Positions 14,896 through 22,861 of a stretch of DNA of 24,434 nt are shown piece by piece. The stretch is from CAYJEO01 sp964369355. GTDB lineage: Bacteria; Bacillota_I; Bacilli_A; RF39; UBA660. Position 1 is the first letter of the stretch, and each line of letters opens with the position of its first letter. The notes beneath the pieces were generated by a model. The model searched no databases. It was not told the origin of the DNA and worked only from the letters and a program-made list of their open reading frames with translations. A program made the translations under genes and the position numbers. Where the stretch lies: the NCBI GenBank assembly GCA_964369355.1, contig CAYJEO010000010.1, forward strand, positions 1-24,434, in the 5' to 3' direction.

Positions 14896-15765
14896 ATGAA
14901 AAAATTAATAATGCCATCAAGTATTAAACAAATAAAAGACTTAATAAATAAAGTAGATGGATTTATAATCGGAATAAATAATCTATCAGTAAATATGCCT
15001 ACTAATTATTCATTAGAAGAAATAATTAATATAAATAATTTAGTAAAAGAAAACAATAAAGAATTATTTATAAGTATTAATAAAAATATGCATAAAGATG
15101 ATTTAACTAATTTAGAAAATAGTTTAATAAAAATAGATGAATTAAATATAAAAGGAGTTTTATTTTATGATTTAGCAATATTAAATTTAAAAAAGAGGTT
15201 AAACTTAAAAACTAATTTAGTTTGGGCAGCAGAACATTTAACAACTAACTATGCAACAATTAACTATTATAATAATTTAGGGGTTAATTACACTAATGTA
15301 TCATTTGATATAACATTAGAAGAAATATTAGAAATTAAAAAAAATACTAAATCAATTTTAATGATAAATGTATTTGGTTATTTACCTATGTATACATCTT
15401 TAAGAAGAGTAGTTAAAAACTATGTAGATAAATTTGATATAACAAAAGATATTACTAAAACAAATTATATAGAAAAAGAAGGATATGTATATCCTGTAAT
15501 TGATAATACTTTAGGATCAACTATATATTCATCACTTATACTTTCTTCGTTAAGTGAAATGATAATATATGAAAAAAATAATATTGAATATGTAATCTTA
15601 AATAGTTTTGATATAAAGAATGAAACATTTGAAAATGTAGTTGATTTATATAATGAAGTAAATGAAGAAAATAAAGAAATATTAGAAGGAAAAATAGAAG
15701 AATTGTTACCAAATACAGATAAAGGATTCTTATACAAAGGTACAATATATAAGGTGAAAAAATGA
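14896..15765 (+). CDS. trhP1: Peptidase U32-family protein, TrhP1-like tRNA hydroxylation protein
   Basis: This 289-aa protein resembles the shorter Bacillus U32 protein YrrN (TrhP1). It lacks the Cys-containing U32 signature of its partner; instead the corresponding region reads NVFGYLPMYTSLRRVVKNY. It ends in GFLYKGTIYKVKK, typical of this subgroup. Family knowledge: TrhP1 and TrhP2 together install the hydroxyl group of 5-hydroxyuridine at tRNA position 34, using prephenate, despite the peptidase label. It overlaps the next gene as ATGA (15762-15765), so the two are translationally coupled and probably act as partners. GAAGGAAGTGA is the ribosome site. The gene is a very clear example of extreme A+T codon use (nearly all Leu TTA, Asn AAT, Ile ATT/ATA). 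Confidence 0.82.
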   Translation: MKKLIMPSSIKQIKDLINKVDGFIIGINNLSVNMPTNYSLEEIININNLVKENNKELFISINKNMHKDDLTNLENSLIKIDELNIKGVLFYDLAILNLKKRLNLKTNLVWAAEHLTTNYATINYYNNLGVNYTNVSFDITLEEILEIKKNTKSILMINVFGYLPMYTSLRRVVKNYVDKFDITKDITKTNYIEKEGYVYPVIDNTLGSTIYSSLILSSLSEMIIYEKNNIEYVILNSFDIKNETFENVVDLYNEVNEENKEILEGKIEELLPNTDKGFLYKGTIYKVKK

Positions 15766-16949
15766 AAAAACCAGAATTATTAGCTCCAGCTGGGGATATG
15801 CAAAGGTTAAAATTTGCTTTAATGTATGGTGCTGACGCTGTGTATATCGGAGGTCCAGCATTTGGACTTAGAGCAAACGCATTAAACTTTACATTTGAAG
15901 ATATTAAAGAAGCATGTGAATATGCTCATAACTTAAATAAAAAAATATATGTAACTGCTAATATAGTAATGCACAATCAAGAATTAGATAGTTTAAAAGA
16001 TTACTTAATAAAATTAGAGTGTGTTGGAGTAGATGCTATTATAGTATCAGACCCTGCAATTATTAAACTAGCAAAAGAAGTAACTAACTTAGAAATACAT
16101 TTATCGACACAACAATCAACTTTAAATAAAGAAGCAGCCGAATTTTGGAAAAGTGAAGGCGTTACTAGAATCGTATTAGGAAGAGAAACATCAAAAGAAG
16201 AAATAAAAGATGTAATAGATAATGTTGATATAGAAATAGAAACATTTATCCATGGAGCAATGTGTTCTGGGTATAGTGGAAGATGTGTATTATCAAACTT
16301 TTTAACAGCAAGAGATGCAAACCGTGGTGGATGTAGTCAAATATGTAGATGGGATTTTAAACTACAAGACGATAATTCTAAAAATATAGAAGCAGAAAAA
16401 GATTTTACATTATGTACAAAAGATTTATCCATGTTAAAACATATTCCAGAAATGATAGATTTAAATATAGCATCATTTAAAATAGAAGGAAGAATGCGTT
16501 CTATTTATTATGTTGCAACAATTGTAAGTATTTATAGAAAAGTAATAGATCAATATTGTCAAGAATTAAATAATTATACATATAATAAAAAGTATGAAGA
16601 AATATTAAATAACTGTGCCAATAGAGATTCAATACCACAATTTTTTAATACTAAAGAAGATCATACTTATCAATACTACAATAATAGAGTAGAAATATCT
16701 AATCAAGACTTTTTAGGACTAGTATTAGATTATAAGCAAGGATATATCACTTTAGAGCAAAGAAACTACTTTAAAAAAGGTGATGTAGTACAATTTTTTA
16801 GTCCGGAAGTAGAATTTGATTTTACAATAGATGAAATATTAGATGAAGAAAATAATATAATAGATATAGTAAGACATCCAAGACAAATTGTTAAAATTAA
16901 ATGTAGTGAAAAAATTGATAAATTTGCATTTATGCGTATAAAAAAATAA
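15762..16949 (+). CDS. trhP2: Peptidase U32-family protein, TrhP2-like tRNA hydroxylation protein
   Basis: This 395-aa protein has the full U32 signature: KKPELLAPAGDMQRLKFALMYGADAVYIG at the N-terminus and ETFIHGAMCSGYSGRCVLS with Cys168 and Cys175. GGCSQICRWDF adds Cys191 and Cys195, likely ligands for an iron-sulphur cluster, followed by a C-terminal beta-barrel-like domain. By homology with Bacillus YrrO it works with the preceding TrhP1-like protein to form 5-hydroxyuridine in the tRNA wobble position, the substrate of TrmR encoded at 13662. The ribosome site AAGGTGAAAA lies in the end of the upstream gene. No udk is found between it and greA, unlike Bacillus. No hairpin terminator is evident after it; the greA promoter follows at once. 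Confidence 0.9.
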   Translation: MKKPELLAPAGDMQRLKFALMYGADAVYIGGPAFGLRANALNFTFEDIKEACEYAHNLNKKIYVTANIVMHNQELDSLKDYLIKLECVGVDAIIVSDPAIIKLAKEVTNLEIHLSTQQSTLNKEAAEFWKSEGVTRIVLGRETSKEEIKDVIDNVDIEIETFIHGAMCSGYSGRCVLSNFLTARDANRGGCSQICRWDFKLQDDNSKNIEAEKDFTLCTKDLSMLKHIPEMIDLNIASFKIEGRMRSIYYVATIVSIYRKVIDQYCQELNNYTYNKKYEEILNNCANRDSIPQFFNTKEDHTYQYYNNRVEISNQDFLGLVLDYKQGYITLEQRNYFKKGDVVQFFSPEVEFDFTIDEILDEENNIIDIVRHPRQIVKIKCSEKIDKFAFMRIKK

Positions 16950-16951
16950 GA

Positions 16952-16980
16952 TTGACAAAAAATATAAACTATAGTATAGT
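16952..16980 (+). promoter_or_regulatory. Consensus promoter for greA
   Basis: TTGACA (16952-16957), exactly 17 bases, TATAGT (16975-16980), starting two bases after the stop of the U32 gene. Confidence 0.82.
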
Positions 16981-17010
16981 GTAGAAGTTAAAAAAATTAC
17001 GAGGTGAATT

Positions 17011-17475
17011 ATGACAAAAGAAGTTTACTTAACTCAAGAAGGGTTAAACGACATTAAAAAAGAATTAGATTATTTAAAATTAGAAAAAAGACCTGAAGTT
17101 ATTGAATCATTAAAAGATGCAAGAGCTCAAGGAGATTTATCTGAAAATGCTGAATACGATGCTGCTAGAAATGAACAAGCTCAAATCGAATCACGTATTA
17201 TGGAATTAGAATATATCGTTGAAAACGTAGTAATTATTCACGATGTAGTAACAGGTAAAGTAGCTATAGGAAATAAAGTTACTTTAAAATATGTAGAAGA
17301 TAACGATACAGAAATCTATTCTATAGTAGGAAGTAAAGAAGCAGATCCGTTTGCAAATAAAATATCAAACGAATCACCAATAGCATTAGCTATCTTAAAT
17401 AAAAAAATAGGTGATAAAGTTACAGTTGATAGTCCAAACGGAAAATATCAAATTGAAATATTAGATATAGCATAA
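17011..17475 (+). CDS. greA: Transcription elongation factor GreA
   Basis: GreA rescues backtracked RNA polymerase by stimulating its transcript-cleavage activity. The 154-aa length is close to the usual 158. The N-terminal coiled coil carries the tip motif DLSENAEYDAARNEQ with the acidic residues that reach the polymerase active site. The C-terminal FKBP-like domain shows KVAIGNKVTLKY, YSIVGSKEADPF and ISNESPIALAILNKKIGD. ACGAGGTGAATT is the ribosome site. It has its own promoter and terminator, so it is monocistronic here although it keeps the Bacillus position after the U32 pair. Confidence 0.97.
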   Translation: MTKEVYLTQEGLNDIKKELDYLKLEKRPEVIESLKDARAQGDLSENAEYDAARNEQAQIESRIMELEYIVENVVIIHDVVTGKVAIGNKVTLKYVEDNDTEIYSIVGSKEADPFANKISNESPIALAILNKKIGDKVTVDSPNGKYQIEILDIA

Positions 17476-17498
17476 AAAGGATTTATCCTTTTTTTTAT
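17474..17498 (+). terminator. Intrinsic terminator of greA
   Basis: AAAAAGGAT (17474-17482) pairs with ATCCTTTTT (17485-17493); the practical loop is TTTA. A T run follows. The stem begins in the TAA stop. Confidence 0.82.
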
Positions 17499-17506
17499 CT
17501 AAAACA

Positions 17507-17535
17507 TTGAAAAATAGTATGTTTTAGTATATACT
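17507..17535 (+). promoter_or_regulatory. Promoter for tig
   Basis: TTGAAA (17507-17512), 17-base spacer, TATACT (17530-17535). The 13 bases AACATTGAAAAAT/A around the -35 are nearly the same as at the ruvX promoter. Confidence 0.75.
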
Positions 17536-17565
17536 ATAATAGTAATTTTTATAAAGGAGAAAAGT

Positions 17566-18828
17566 ATGGCGAAAGAAAATAAAAATATAAAAGAAATCTC
17601 ATTAGAAATCAAAGGAGAAAAATGGGAAATAGCAAAAGAAAAAGCTACTAAAGAAGCTACTAAAAAAGTTAAAGTAGACGGATTTAGACAAGGTAAAGCA
17701 CCAGTTGAAAAAGTATTAAAAACTTATGGTGAAACTAATATGTTAATGGATGCAGCAGATTTATGTTTACAAGAAGCATATGCAAATATGTTAGAAGAAA
17801 ACAAAGATTTACAAATCGTTGCACAACCTGAATTAGAACTTAAAAAAATTGATAACGATGGTGTAGAATTTACAGTTATCTTAACTTTAAAACCAGAAGT
17901 TAAATTAGGAAAATACAAAGGATTAAAAGTTAAAAAAGATAAAGTAGAAGCTACTAAAGAAGAAATTAATAAAACTATTGAAGAATTATTAGCACGTTAT
18001 TCTGAAAATGTAACTAAAGAAGGAAAAGTTGAAAATGGTGATATCGCTATTATAGACTTTGAAGGATTCAAAGACGAAGTTGCATTTGATGGTGGAAAAG
18101 GTGAAAACTATTCATTAGAAATAGGTTCAAATACATTTATCCCGGGATTTGAAGAACAAATCATAGGAATGACTTTAGGAGAAACTAAAGATATTAATGT
18201 AACATTCCCAGAAGAATATCATTCAGAAGACTTAAAAGGACAACCAGTTGTATTTAAAGTTAAAGTAAATGAAATCAAAGGTATTAAATTACCAGAATTC
18301 AATAAAGAATTTTTTGAAGATTTAAATATGGATGGTGTTGATTCTAAAGAAACGTTAGAAAAACATGTAGAAGAAAATATTTTAGCTCAAAAAGAAGTTA
18401 ATGTTGAAAATAAATTTGTAGAAGAATTATTATTAAAAGCAGCTGAAACTACAGAAGTAGAAATTCCAGAAGCTATGATTAATGATGAATTAGATAGAAT
18501 GATTAAACAATATGCACAAAATTTACAAATGCAAGGTTTATCATTAGAACAATTTTATCAATTCACAAACTCAAATGAAGATGCATTAAAAGATCAAATG
18601 AGAGAAGAAGCAGATAAAAGAGTTAAATCTAGATTAATGTTAGAAGAAATTATAGCAGTTGAAAAAATCGTGATTACTGATGAAGAAGCAGAAGCTGAAG
18701 CAGAAGAATTAGCTAAAAAATACCAAATGGAAAAAGAAGCATTCTTAAATGCCTTTGGTGGATTAGATATGATTAAATACGATTTAGAAATGCGTAAAAC
18801 AGTTAATTTATTAAAAGAAAATAACTAA
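17566..18828 (+). CDS. tig: Trigger factor (ribosome-associated chaperone)
   Basis: Trigger factor binds the ribosome exit tunnel and helps fold nascent chains; it also has peptidyl-prolyl isomerase activity. The 420-aa protein has the ribosome-binding loop GFRQGKAP (39-46) within the N-terminal domain. An FKBP-type domain follows (about 150-240: DIAIIDFEGF, YSLEIGSNTFIPGFEEQIIGM, FPEEYHSEDLKGQPVVFKVKV). The C-terminal helical cradle (about 245-420) completes it. AAAGGAGAAAAGT precedes the ATG. It has its own promoter and a weak terminator. The usual neighbour clpX is not present. Confidence 0.96.
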   Translation: MAKENKNIKEISLEIKGEKWEIAKEKATKEATKKVKVDGFRQGKAPVEKVLKTYGETNMLMDAADLCLQEAYANMLEENKDLQIVAQPELELKKIDNDGVEFTVILTLKPEVKLGKYKGLKVKKDKVEATKEEINKTIEELLARYSENVTKEGKVENGDIAIIDFEGFKDEVAFDGGKGENYSLEIGSNTFIPGFEEQIIGMTLGETKDINVTFPEEYHSEDLKGQPVVFKVKVNEIKGIKLPEFNKEFFEDLNMDGVDSKETLEKHVEENILAQKEVNVENKFVEELLLKAAETTEVEIPEAMINDELDRMIKQYAQNLQMQGLSLEQFYQFTNSNEDALKDQMREEADKRVKSRLMLEEIIAVEKIVITDEEAEAEAEELAKKYQMEKEAFLNAFGGLDMIKYDLEMRKTVNLLKENN

Positions 18829-18834
18829 TTAAAA

Positions 18835-18865
18835 TAAAAAAAGGAAAAATATTTCTTTTTTTTTT
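18835..18865 (+). terminator. Weak intrinsic terminator of tig
   Basis: AAAGGAAA and TTTCTTTT form an A/T stem with one G-T pair around AATA, followed by a long T tract. The structure is weaker than the others. Confidence 0.5.
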
Positions 18866-18880
18866 ATTTTGTGATAAAAT

Positions 18881-18889
18881 TGTTATAGT
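18881..18889 (+). promoter_or_regulatory. Extended -10 promoter for sepF
   Basis: TGTTATAGT (TG 18881-18882, TATAGT 18884-18889), 26 bases before the sepF ATG; no good -35. Confidence 0.5.
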
Positions 18890-18915
18890 TAAAAATAATA
18901 AAGGTGGGAATAACA

Positions 18916-19332
18916 ATGGGATTTATAAAAAATTTATTAACAGGAGATGAAACTGACGTTTTTGAAGGTGTTGTAGGTTCTGGAGATGAATATTATACAA
19001 TAAGACCAGAAGAAGCTTTAGAAGAAAATGATGGTGCTAGTAAAATGATTTTATTAGAACCAAGAGCATACTCAGAAGCGCAACAAATATCAGATCATTT
19101 AAAAGCAAGACATACAGTTGTTGTTAATTTAAAAAGAGTTACATCAGACCAAGCAAAAAGAATAGTTGATTTCTTAAGTGGAACAATATATGCAATTGGT
19201 GGAGATTTACAAAAAATAGGTGGGGGTATATTTTTATGTACACCAAACAATATAAACATTCAAGGTAAAATAACTGATGAAAAAGAAGGAAAAGACATCC
19301 ACGACAATGCAGATATAAACATTGAATGGTAA
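18916..19332 (+). CDS. sepF: Cell division protein SepF
   Basis: SepF tethers FtsZ to the membrane and shapes the division ring. The start at ATG 18916 gives MGFIKNLLTG, an amphipathic membrane-binding N-terminus as expected. A GTG at 18904 in the same frame would place the AAAGGTGG ribosome site inside the gene and is rejected. The conserved C-terminal domain is clear: ILLEPRAYSEAQQISDHLKAR, VVVNLKRVTSDQAKRIVDFLSG, YAIGGDLQKIGGGIFLCTPNNI. The linker is short and the protein is 138 aa. sepF followed by divIVA and ileS is the Bacillus arrangement with ylmG and ylmH missing. Confidence 0.95.
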   Translation: MGFIKNLLTGDETDVFEGVVGSGDEYYTIRPEEALEENDGASKMILLEPRAYSEAQQISDHLKARHTVVVNLKRVTSDQAKRIVDFLSGTIYAIGGDLQKIGGGIFLCTPNNINIQGKITDEKEGKDIHDNADINIEW

Positions 19333-19337
19333 AAAAC

Positions 19338-19367
19338 TTTACAAAGAAAAACAAAGTGTGTTAAAAT
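19338..19367 (+). promoter_or_regulatory. Promoter for divIVA
   Basis: TTTACA (19338-19343), 18-base spacer ending in TGt, TAAAAT (19362-19367). An inverted repeat GTGTGT (19356-19361) / ACACAC (19370-19375) surrounds the -10. Confidence 0.55.
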
Positions 19368-19387
19368 ATACACACCAGAGGTGATTT

Positions 19388-19846
19388 ATGGATAAATTTA
19401 ATCGTGCACTTCGTGGTTATGATCCTAAAGAAGTTAATGACTTTTTAGATCAAGTAATAAAAAAAGTAGAAACCATGATAACTGATAATAAACAAAAAGA
19501 TCAAAGAATAAAAGAGTTATCTTCATTAGCTTTAGAAAATGTTGAGTTAAAGAAAAAATTAGCTACATATGAACGTATGGAAGAAACATTAAATAAAGCA
19601 ATAATGATGGCTCAAAAAACATCTGATCAAATGCGTATGGCAGCTCACAATGAAAGTGAAGTAATTGTTGAAGATGCTAAAAGAAACGCAAATCGAATTG
19701 TTAATGAGGCATTATTGCGTGCAGAAAAAGTACAGTTATCAACAGAACAATTAAATAGAAACATAAGAATATTTAAAAGAAGAATTAAAGATATTGTTGA
19801 AGCTCAATTAGTAATAATTGATGATATAGACAATGTTAATTTATAA
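19388..19846 (+). CDS. divIVA: DivIVA-family cell division/polarity protein
   Basis: DivIVA binds negatively curved membrane at poles and septa and scaffolds division or growth proteins. The 152-aa protein has the N-terminal motif LRGYDPKEVNDFLDQVIKK followed by long coiled coils (about 25-50 and 55-145), with ERMEETLNKAIMMAQKTSDQ and IVEDAKRNANRIVNEAL matching the family. The N-terminus is short. Bacillus DivIVA has about 11 more residues (LTPxDI...) before this point, and its membrane-inserting Phe17 is Leu here. An in-frame TGA directly upstream (19382-19384) excludes a longer start. AGAGGTGATTT is the ribosome site. It follows sepF and precedes the ileS T-box. Confidence 0.92.
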   Translation: MDKFNRALRGYDPKEVNDFLDQVIKKVETMITDNKQKDQRIKELSSLALENVELKKKLATYERMEETLNKAIMMAQKTSDQMRMAAHNESEVIVEDAKRNANRIVNEALLRAEKVQLSTEQLNRNIRIFKRRIKDIVEAQLVIIDDIDNVNL

Positions 19847-19847
19847 C
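19818..19847 (+). promoter_or_regulatory. Possible promoter of the ileS T-box transcript
   Basis: TTGATG (19818-19823), 18 bases, TATAAC (19842-19847), overlapping the end of divIVA. No terminator separates divIVA from the leader, so read-through is also possible. Confidence 0.45.
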
Positions 19848-19852
19848 AAATG

Positions 19853-20048
19853 ATAGAGACGGTATATTATTGAAATTACAGAAAGTTTATGGTTGATGAA
19901 AATAAACATGGATATAATATACAAATCACTCTTGATGTTCTAATGCGATAAGTATTAGACGGTAACGCGTTATAGTTTTGAGAGTAGAAATACTAAAATA
20001 AGGTGGTAACACGGTTATAAATCGTCCTTAATCAGGATGATTTTTTTT
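19853..20048 (+). promoter_or_regulatory. T-box riboswitch, isoleucine (specifier ATC)
   Basis: Stem I pairs AGAG (19855-19858) with CTCT (19929-19932), and above it GTATATTAT (19862-19870) with ATAATATAC (19914-19922). The internal loop between them carries the Ile codon ATC at 19925-19927 followed by A. The distal part has ACAGAAAG and GGTTGATGAAAAT. The conserved T-box sequence AAGGTGGTAACACGG is at 20000-20014. The terminator stem AATCGTCCT (20020-20028) pairs with AGGATGATT (20034-20042) and is followed by eight T. Uncharged tRNA-Ile should allow ileS transcription. Confidence 0.92.
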
Positions 20049-20070
20049 ATACAATAAAGGAGAAGATAAT

Positions 20071-22788
20071 ATGGATTACAAAGATAGTTTATTAATGCCA
20101 AATACAGAATTTAGCATGAGAGGTAATTTACCAGAAAATGAGAAAATACAAAGAGAAAAATGGGAAAGTATGAATCTTTATGAACAAATAGTTGAAAAAA
20201 ATAAAGATGGAATTCCTTTTGTTTTACATGATGGCCCTCCATATGCAAATGGAGATATCCATATGGGACATTCATTAAATAAAATAATAAAAGATTTTAT
20301 TAATAGAAATAAAATGATGGAAGGATTTAATGCTACATACATTCCAGGATGGGATACACATGGTCTTCCTATTGAATCAGCAGTTACAAAAACTGGAGTT
20401 AATAGAAAAGAAATGTCTAAAGTAGAATTTAGAAAATTATGTGAAAGCTATGCGAAAGAACAAGTAGCAAGACAAATGGAAGGATTTAAATCTTTAAATA
20501 CAGTAGCAGATTACAAACATCCTTACATAACTTATAATAAAGAAATGGAAGCAAGACAAATAGAAGTATTTGCAGAAATGACTAAAAAAGGATTAATTTT
20601 CAAAGGATTAAAACCTGTATACTGGTCTCCATCTAGTGAGTCTGCACTTGCTGAAGCAGAAATTGAATATAAAGAAAAAAAAGACCCATCAGTATTTGTA
20701 GCATTTCCTGTAGTTAAAGGAAATGATTTAATAAATGTTTCTGATCAATTAATTATTTGGACTACAACGCCATGGACATTGCCAGGTAACTTAGCTATAG
20801 CAGTAGGGGATTTTGATTATTCAAAAGTGGAATTTAATAATAACACTTATATAGTAGCAACAGATTTAGTAGAATCTTTAATGAAAGAATTTGAAGTAGA
20901 AGATTACAAAATAATAAAAACATTCAAAGGAAGTCAATTAGAAAATATTGAATACAGACATGTGTTTATGAATAGAGATAGTAAAGTAGTATTAGGTGAC
21001 CATGTTACTTTAGATGCAGGAACTGGTTTAGTACACATCGCACCATCATACGGAGTGGATGACTTTAATGTTGGAAGAAAACATAATTTAGGAATGGTAA
21101 ATGGAGTAGATGATCAAGGTGTATTAACAGAAGAATCAGGACCATTTGCAGGATTATTTTATGAAGATGCAAATAAAGAAATAACTCAAAAATTAGATGA
21201 GTTAAATGCGCTTATTAAACTTAAATTTATTAAACATTCATACCCACATGACTGGAGAACTAAAAAACCAGTAATCTATAGAGCAACAGCACAATGGTTT
21301 TGTAGTATAGATAAAATAAGAGAAAAATTATTATATGAATTAGATAATTCAGTGCATTTTCATACAGCTTGGGGAAAAACACGTTTATACAATATGATTC
21401 GTGATAGAGGAGACTGGTGTATTTCAAGACAAAGAGTTTGGGGAGTACCAATTCCAATTTTCTATAACGAAGATGGAAGTGAAATATTAGACTATGATGT
21501 AATGATGCATGTATCTAATTTATTTAGACAACACGGTTCTAATATTTGGTTTGAGAAAGATGCAAAAGATTTATTACCAGAAGGTTATACAAATCCTTTA
21601 AGTCCAAATGGAAACTTCAAAAAAGAAGAAGATATTATGGATGTTTGGTTTGACTCAGGTTCAACTCATACAGGAGTGTTAGTAGAACGTAATATGCCAT
21701 ATCCAGCTGATATTTATTTCGAAGGTTCAGATCAATATAGAGGATGGTTTAATTCATCGTTAATTTGTGGAGTAGCAGCTCATGATAAAGCACCTTATAA
21801 AACATTAATCTCACATGGATTTATGTTAGATGGTAAAGGCATTAAAATGAGTAAAAGTGTTGGGAACGTAATAGATCCTGCTAAATTAATTAGATTACAC
21901 GGAGCTGATGTATTAAGACTTTGGGTTTCTAGTGTTGACTATACAGAAGATGTAAGAATAAGTGATGAATCAATTAATCAAGTAAAAGAATCTTATCGTA
22001 AAATAAGAAACACTTATAGATTTATGCTAGGTAACTTATCTGATTATGATAATAATACTGATAGAGTAGATTATACTCAAATGAATTACTTTAATAAATA
22101 TATGATGATTAGATTAAACGAAGTTATTAAATCTATTAAAAATTCATATAGTAATTATAATTTCCAAGAAATATATAAAACAGTAAATAACTTTATAGCA
22201 ACAGAATTATCTAATTTCTATTTAGATTTTACAAAAGATATTTTATATATTGAAGGAGCTAAATCACATATAAGAAGAAGTGTTCAAACAGTTTTATATG
22301 ATACACTGACATCTTTAATAAAATTATTAGCGCCTATCTTACCTTATACTTCAGAAGAAGTTTATAAATTATTGAAAAATAAAGATCAAGAATCAATTCA
22401 TTTAACTAATAATCCAGAAGTAGTAGAATATAGTGATTCAGAAGAAATTAAACAATTATTTGAAAAATTCTTTGCTATTAAAAATGATGTATATAAAGCA
22501 TTAGAGGAAGCAAGAAATGAAAAAGTAATTGGTAAAAGTTTAGAAGCAAAAGTTTATATTAATGTAAGTGAAGAATACAATTGTGTATTTGAAAAACTAG
22601 ATTTAAAACAATTATTAATAGTTTCTGAAATAGTAAAAACGGAAGATACATTAAATAATTACGAAGTTTCTCAAGTTAAAGTAGAAGCTTTTGTAGGAGC
22701 AAAATGTGAAAGATGTTGGAATTATTTCAAAGAAGAAGAAATGGTAGAAGACATTTGTAAACGTTGTAATGACGTAGTAAAAGGATAA
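20071..22788 (+). CDS. ileS: Isoleucyl-tRNA synthetase
   Basis: This class Ia synthetase charges tRNA-Ile and edits valine. The 905-aa length is normal for the bacterial type with a C-terminal zinc site. Motifs are GPPYANGDIHMGH (HIGH element 64-67), GWDTHGLPIES, TTTPWTLPGNLAIAV in the editing domain, HIAPSYGVDDFNVG, DWCISRQRVWGVPIP, DVWFDSGSTH, FEGSDQYRGWFNSS, KMSKS (592-596), and the zinc ligands CERC (879-882) and CKRC (896-899). AAAGGAGAAGATAAT precedes the start. Expression is governed by the isoleucine T-box. The stop codon lies in the stem of its terminator. Confidence 0.98.
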   Translation: MDYKDSLLMPNTEFSMRGNLPENEKIQREKWESMNLYEQIVEKNKDGIPFVLHDGPPYANGDIHMGHSLNKIIKDFINRNKMMEGFNATYIPGWDTHGLPIESAVTKTGVNRKEMSKVEFRKLCESYAKEQVARQMEGFKSLNTVADYKHPYITYNKEMEARQIEVFAEMTKKGLIFKGLKPVYWSPSSESALAEAEIEYKEKKDPSVFVAFPVVKGNDLINVSDQLIIWTTTPWTLPGNLAIAVGDFDYSKVEFNNNTYIVATDLVESLMKEFEVEDYKIIKTFKGSQLENIEYRHVFMNRDSKVVLGDHVTLDAGTGLVHIAPSYGVDDFNVGRKHNLGMVNGVDDQGVLTEESGPFAGLFYEDANKEITQKLDELNALIKLKFIKHSYPHDWRTKKPVIYRATAQWFCSIDKIREKLLYELDNSVHFHTAWGKTRLYNMIRDRGDWCISRQRVWGVPIPIFYNEDGSEILDYDVMMHVSNLFRQHGSNIWFEKDAKDLLPEGYTNPLSPNGNFKKEEDIMDVWFDSGSTHTGVLVERNMPYPADIYFEGSDQYRGWFNSSLICGVAAHDKAPYKTLISHGFMLDGKGIKMSKSVGNVIDPAKLIRLHGADVLRLWVSSVDYTEDVRISDESINQVKESYRKIRNTYRFMLGNLSDYDNNTDRVDYTQMNYFNKYMMIRLNEVIKSIKNSYSNYNFQEIYKTVNNFIATELSNFYLDFTKDILYIEGAKSHIRRSVQTVLYDTLTSLIKLLAPILPYTSEEVYKLLKNKDQESIHLTNNPEVVEYSDSEEIKQLFEKFFAIKNDVYKALEEARNEKVIGKSLEAKVYINVSEEYNCVFEKLDLKQLLIVSEIVKTEDTLNNYEVSQVKVEAFVGAKCERCWNYFKEEEMVEDICKRCNDVVKG

Positions 22789-22809
22789 TTTAATTATCCT
22801 TTTTATATT
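22778..22809 (+). terminator. Intrinsic terminator of ileS; copy 1 of a 32-bp direct repeat
   Basis: AAAAGGATAA pairs with TTATCCTTTT around TTTAA. The 5' arm contains the last ileS codons and stop. The whole 32 bases recur exactly at 24380-24411. Confidence 0.9.
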
Positions 22810-22837
22810 GTAAAAAAGTTTCAAAAAATGATATAAT
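22808..22837 (+). promoter_or_regulatory. Promoter for the prepilin-FGE gene
   Basis: TTGTAA (22808-22813), 18-base spacer ending in TGa, TATAAT (22832-22837). The -35 overlaps the last two bases of the upstream terminator repeat. Confidence 0.65.
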
Positions 22838-22861
22838 TAATTAGAATAAAGGAGAATATAT

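Noticed and set aside
18904..18915. GTG start for sepF
   Set aside because: The GTG is part of the AAAGGTGG ribosome site for ATG 18916, and SepF proteins begin with the MGF..K membrane helix.
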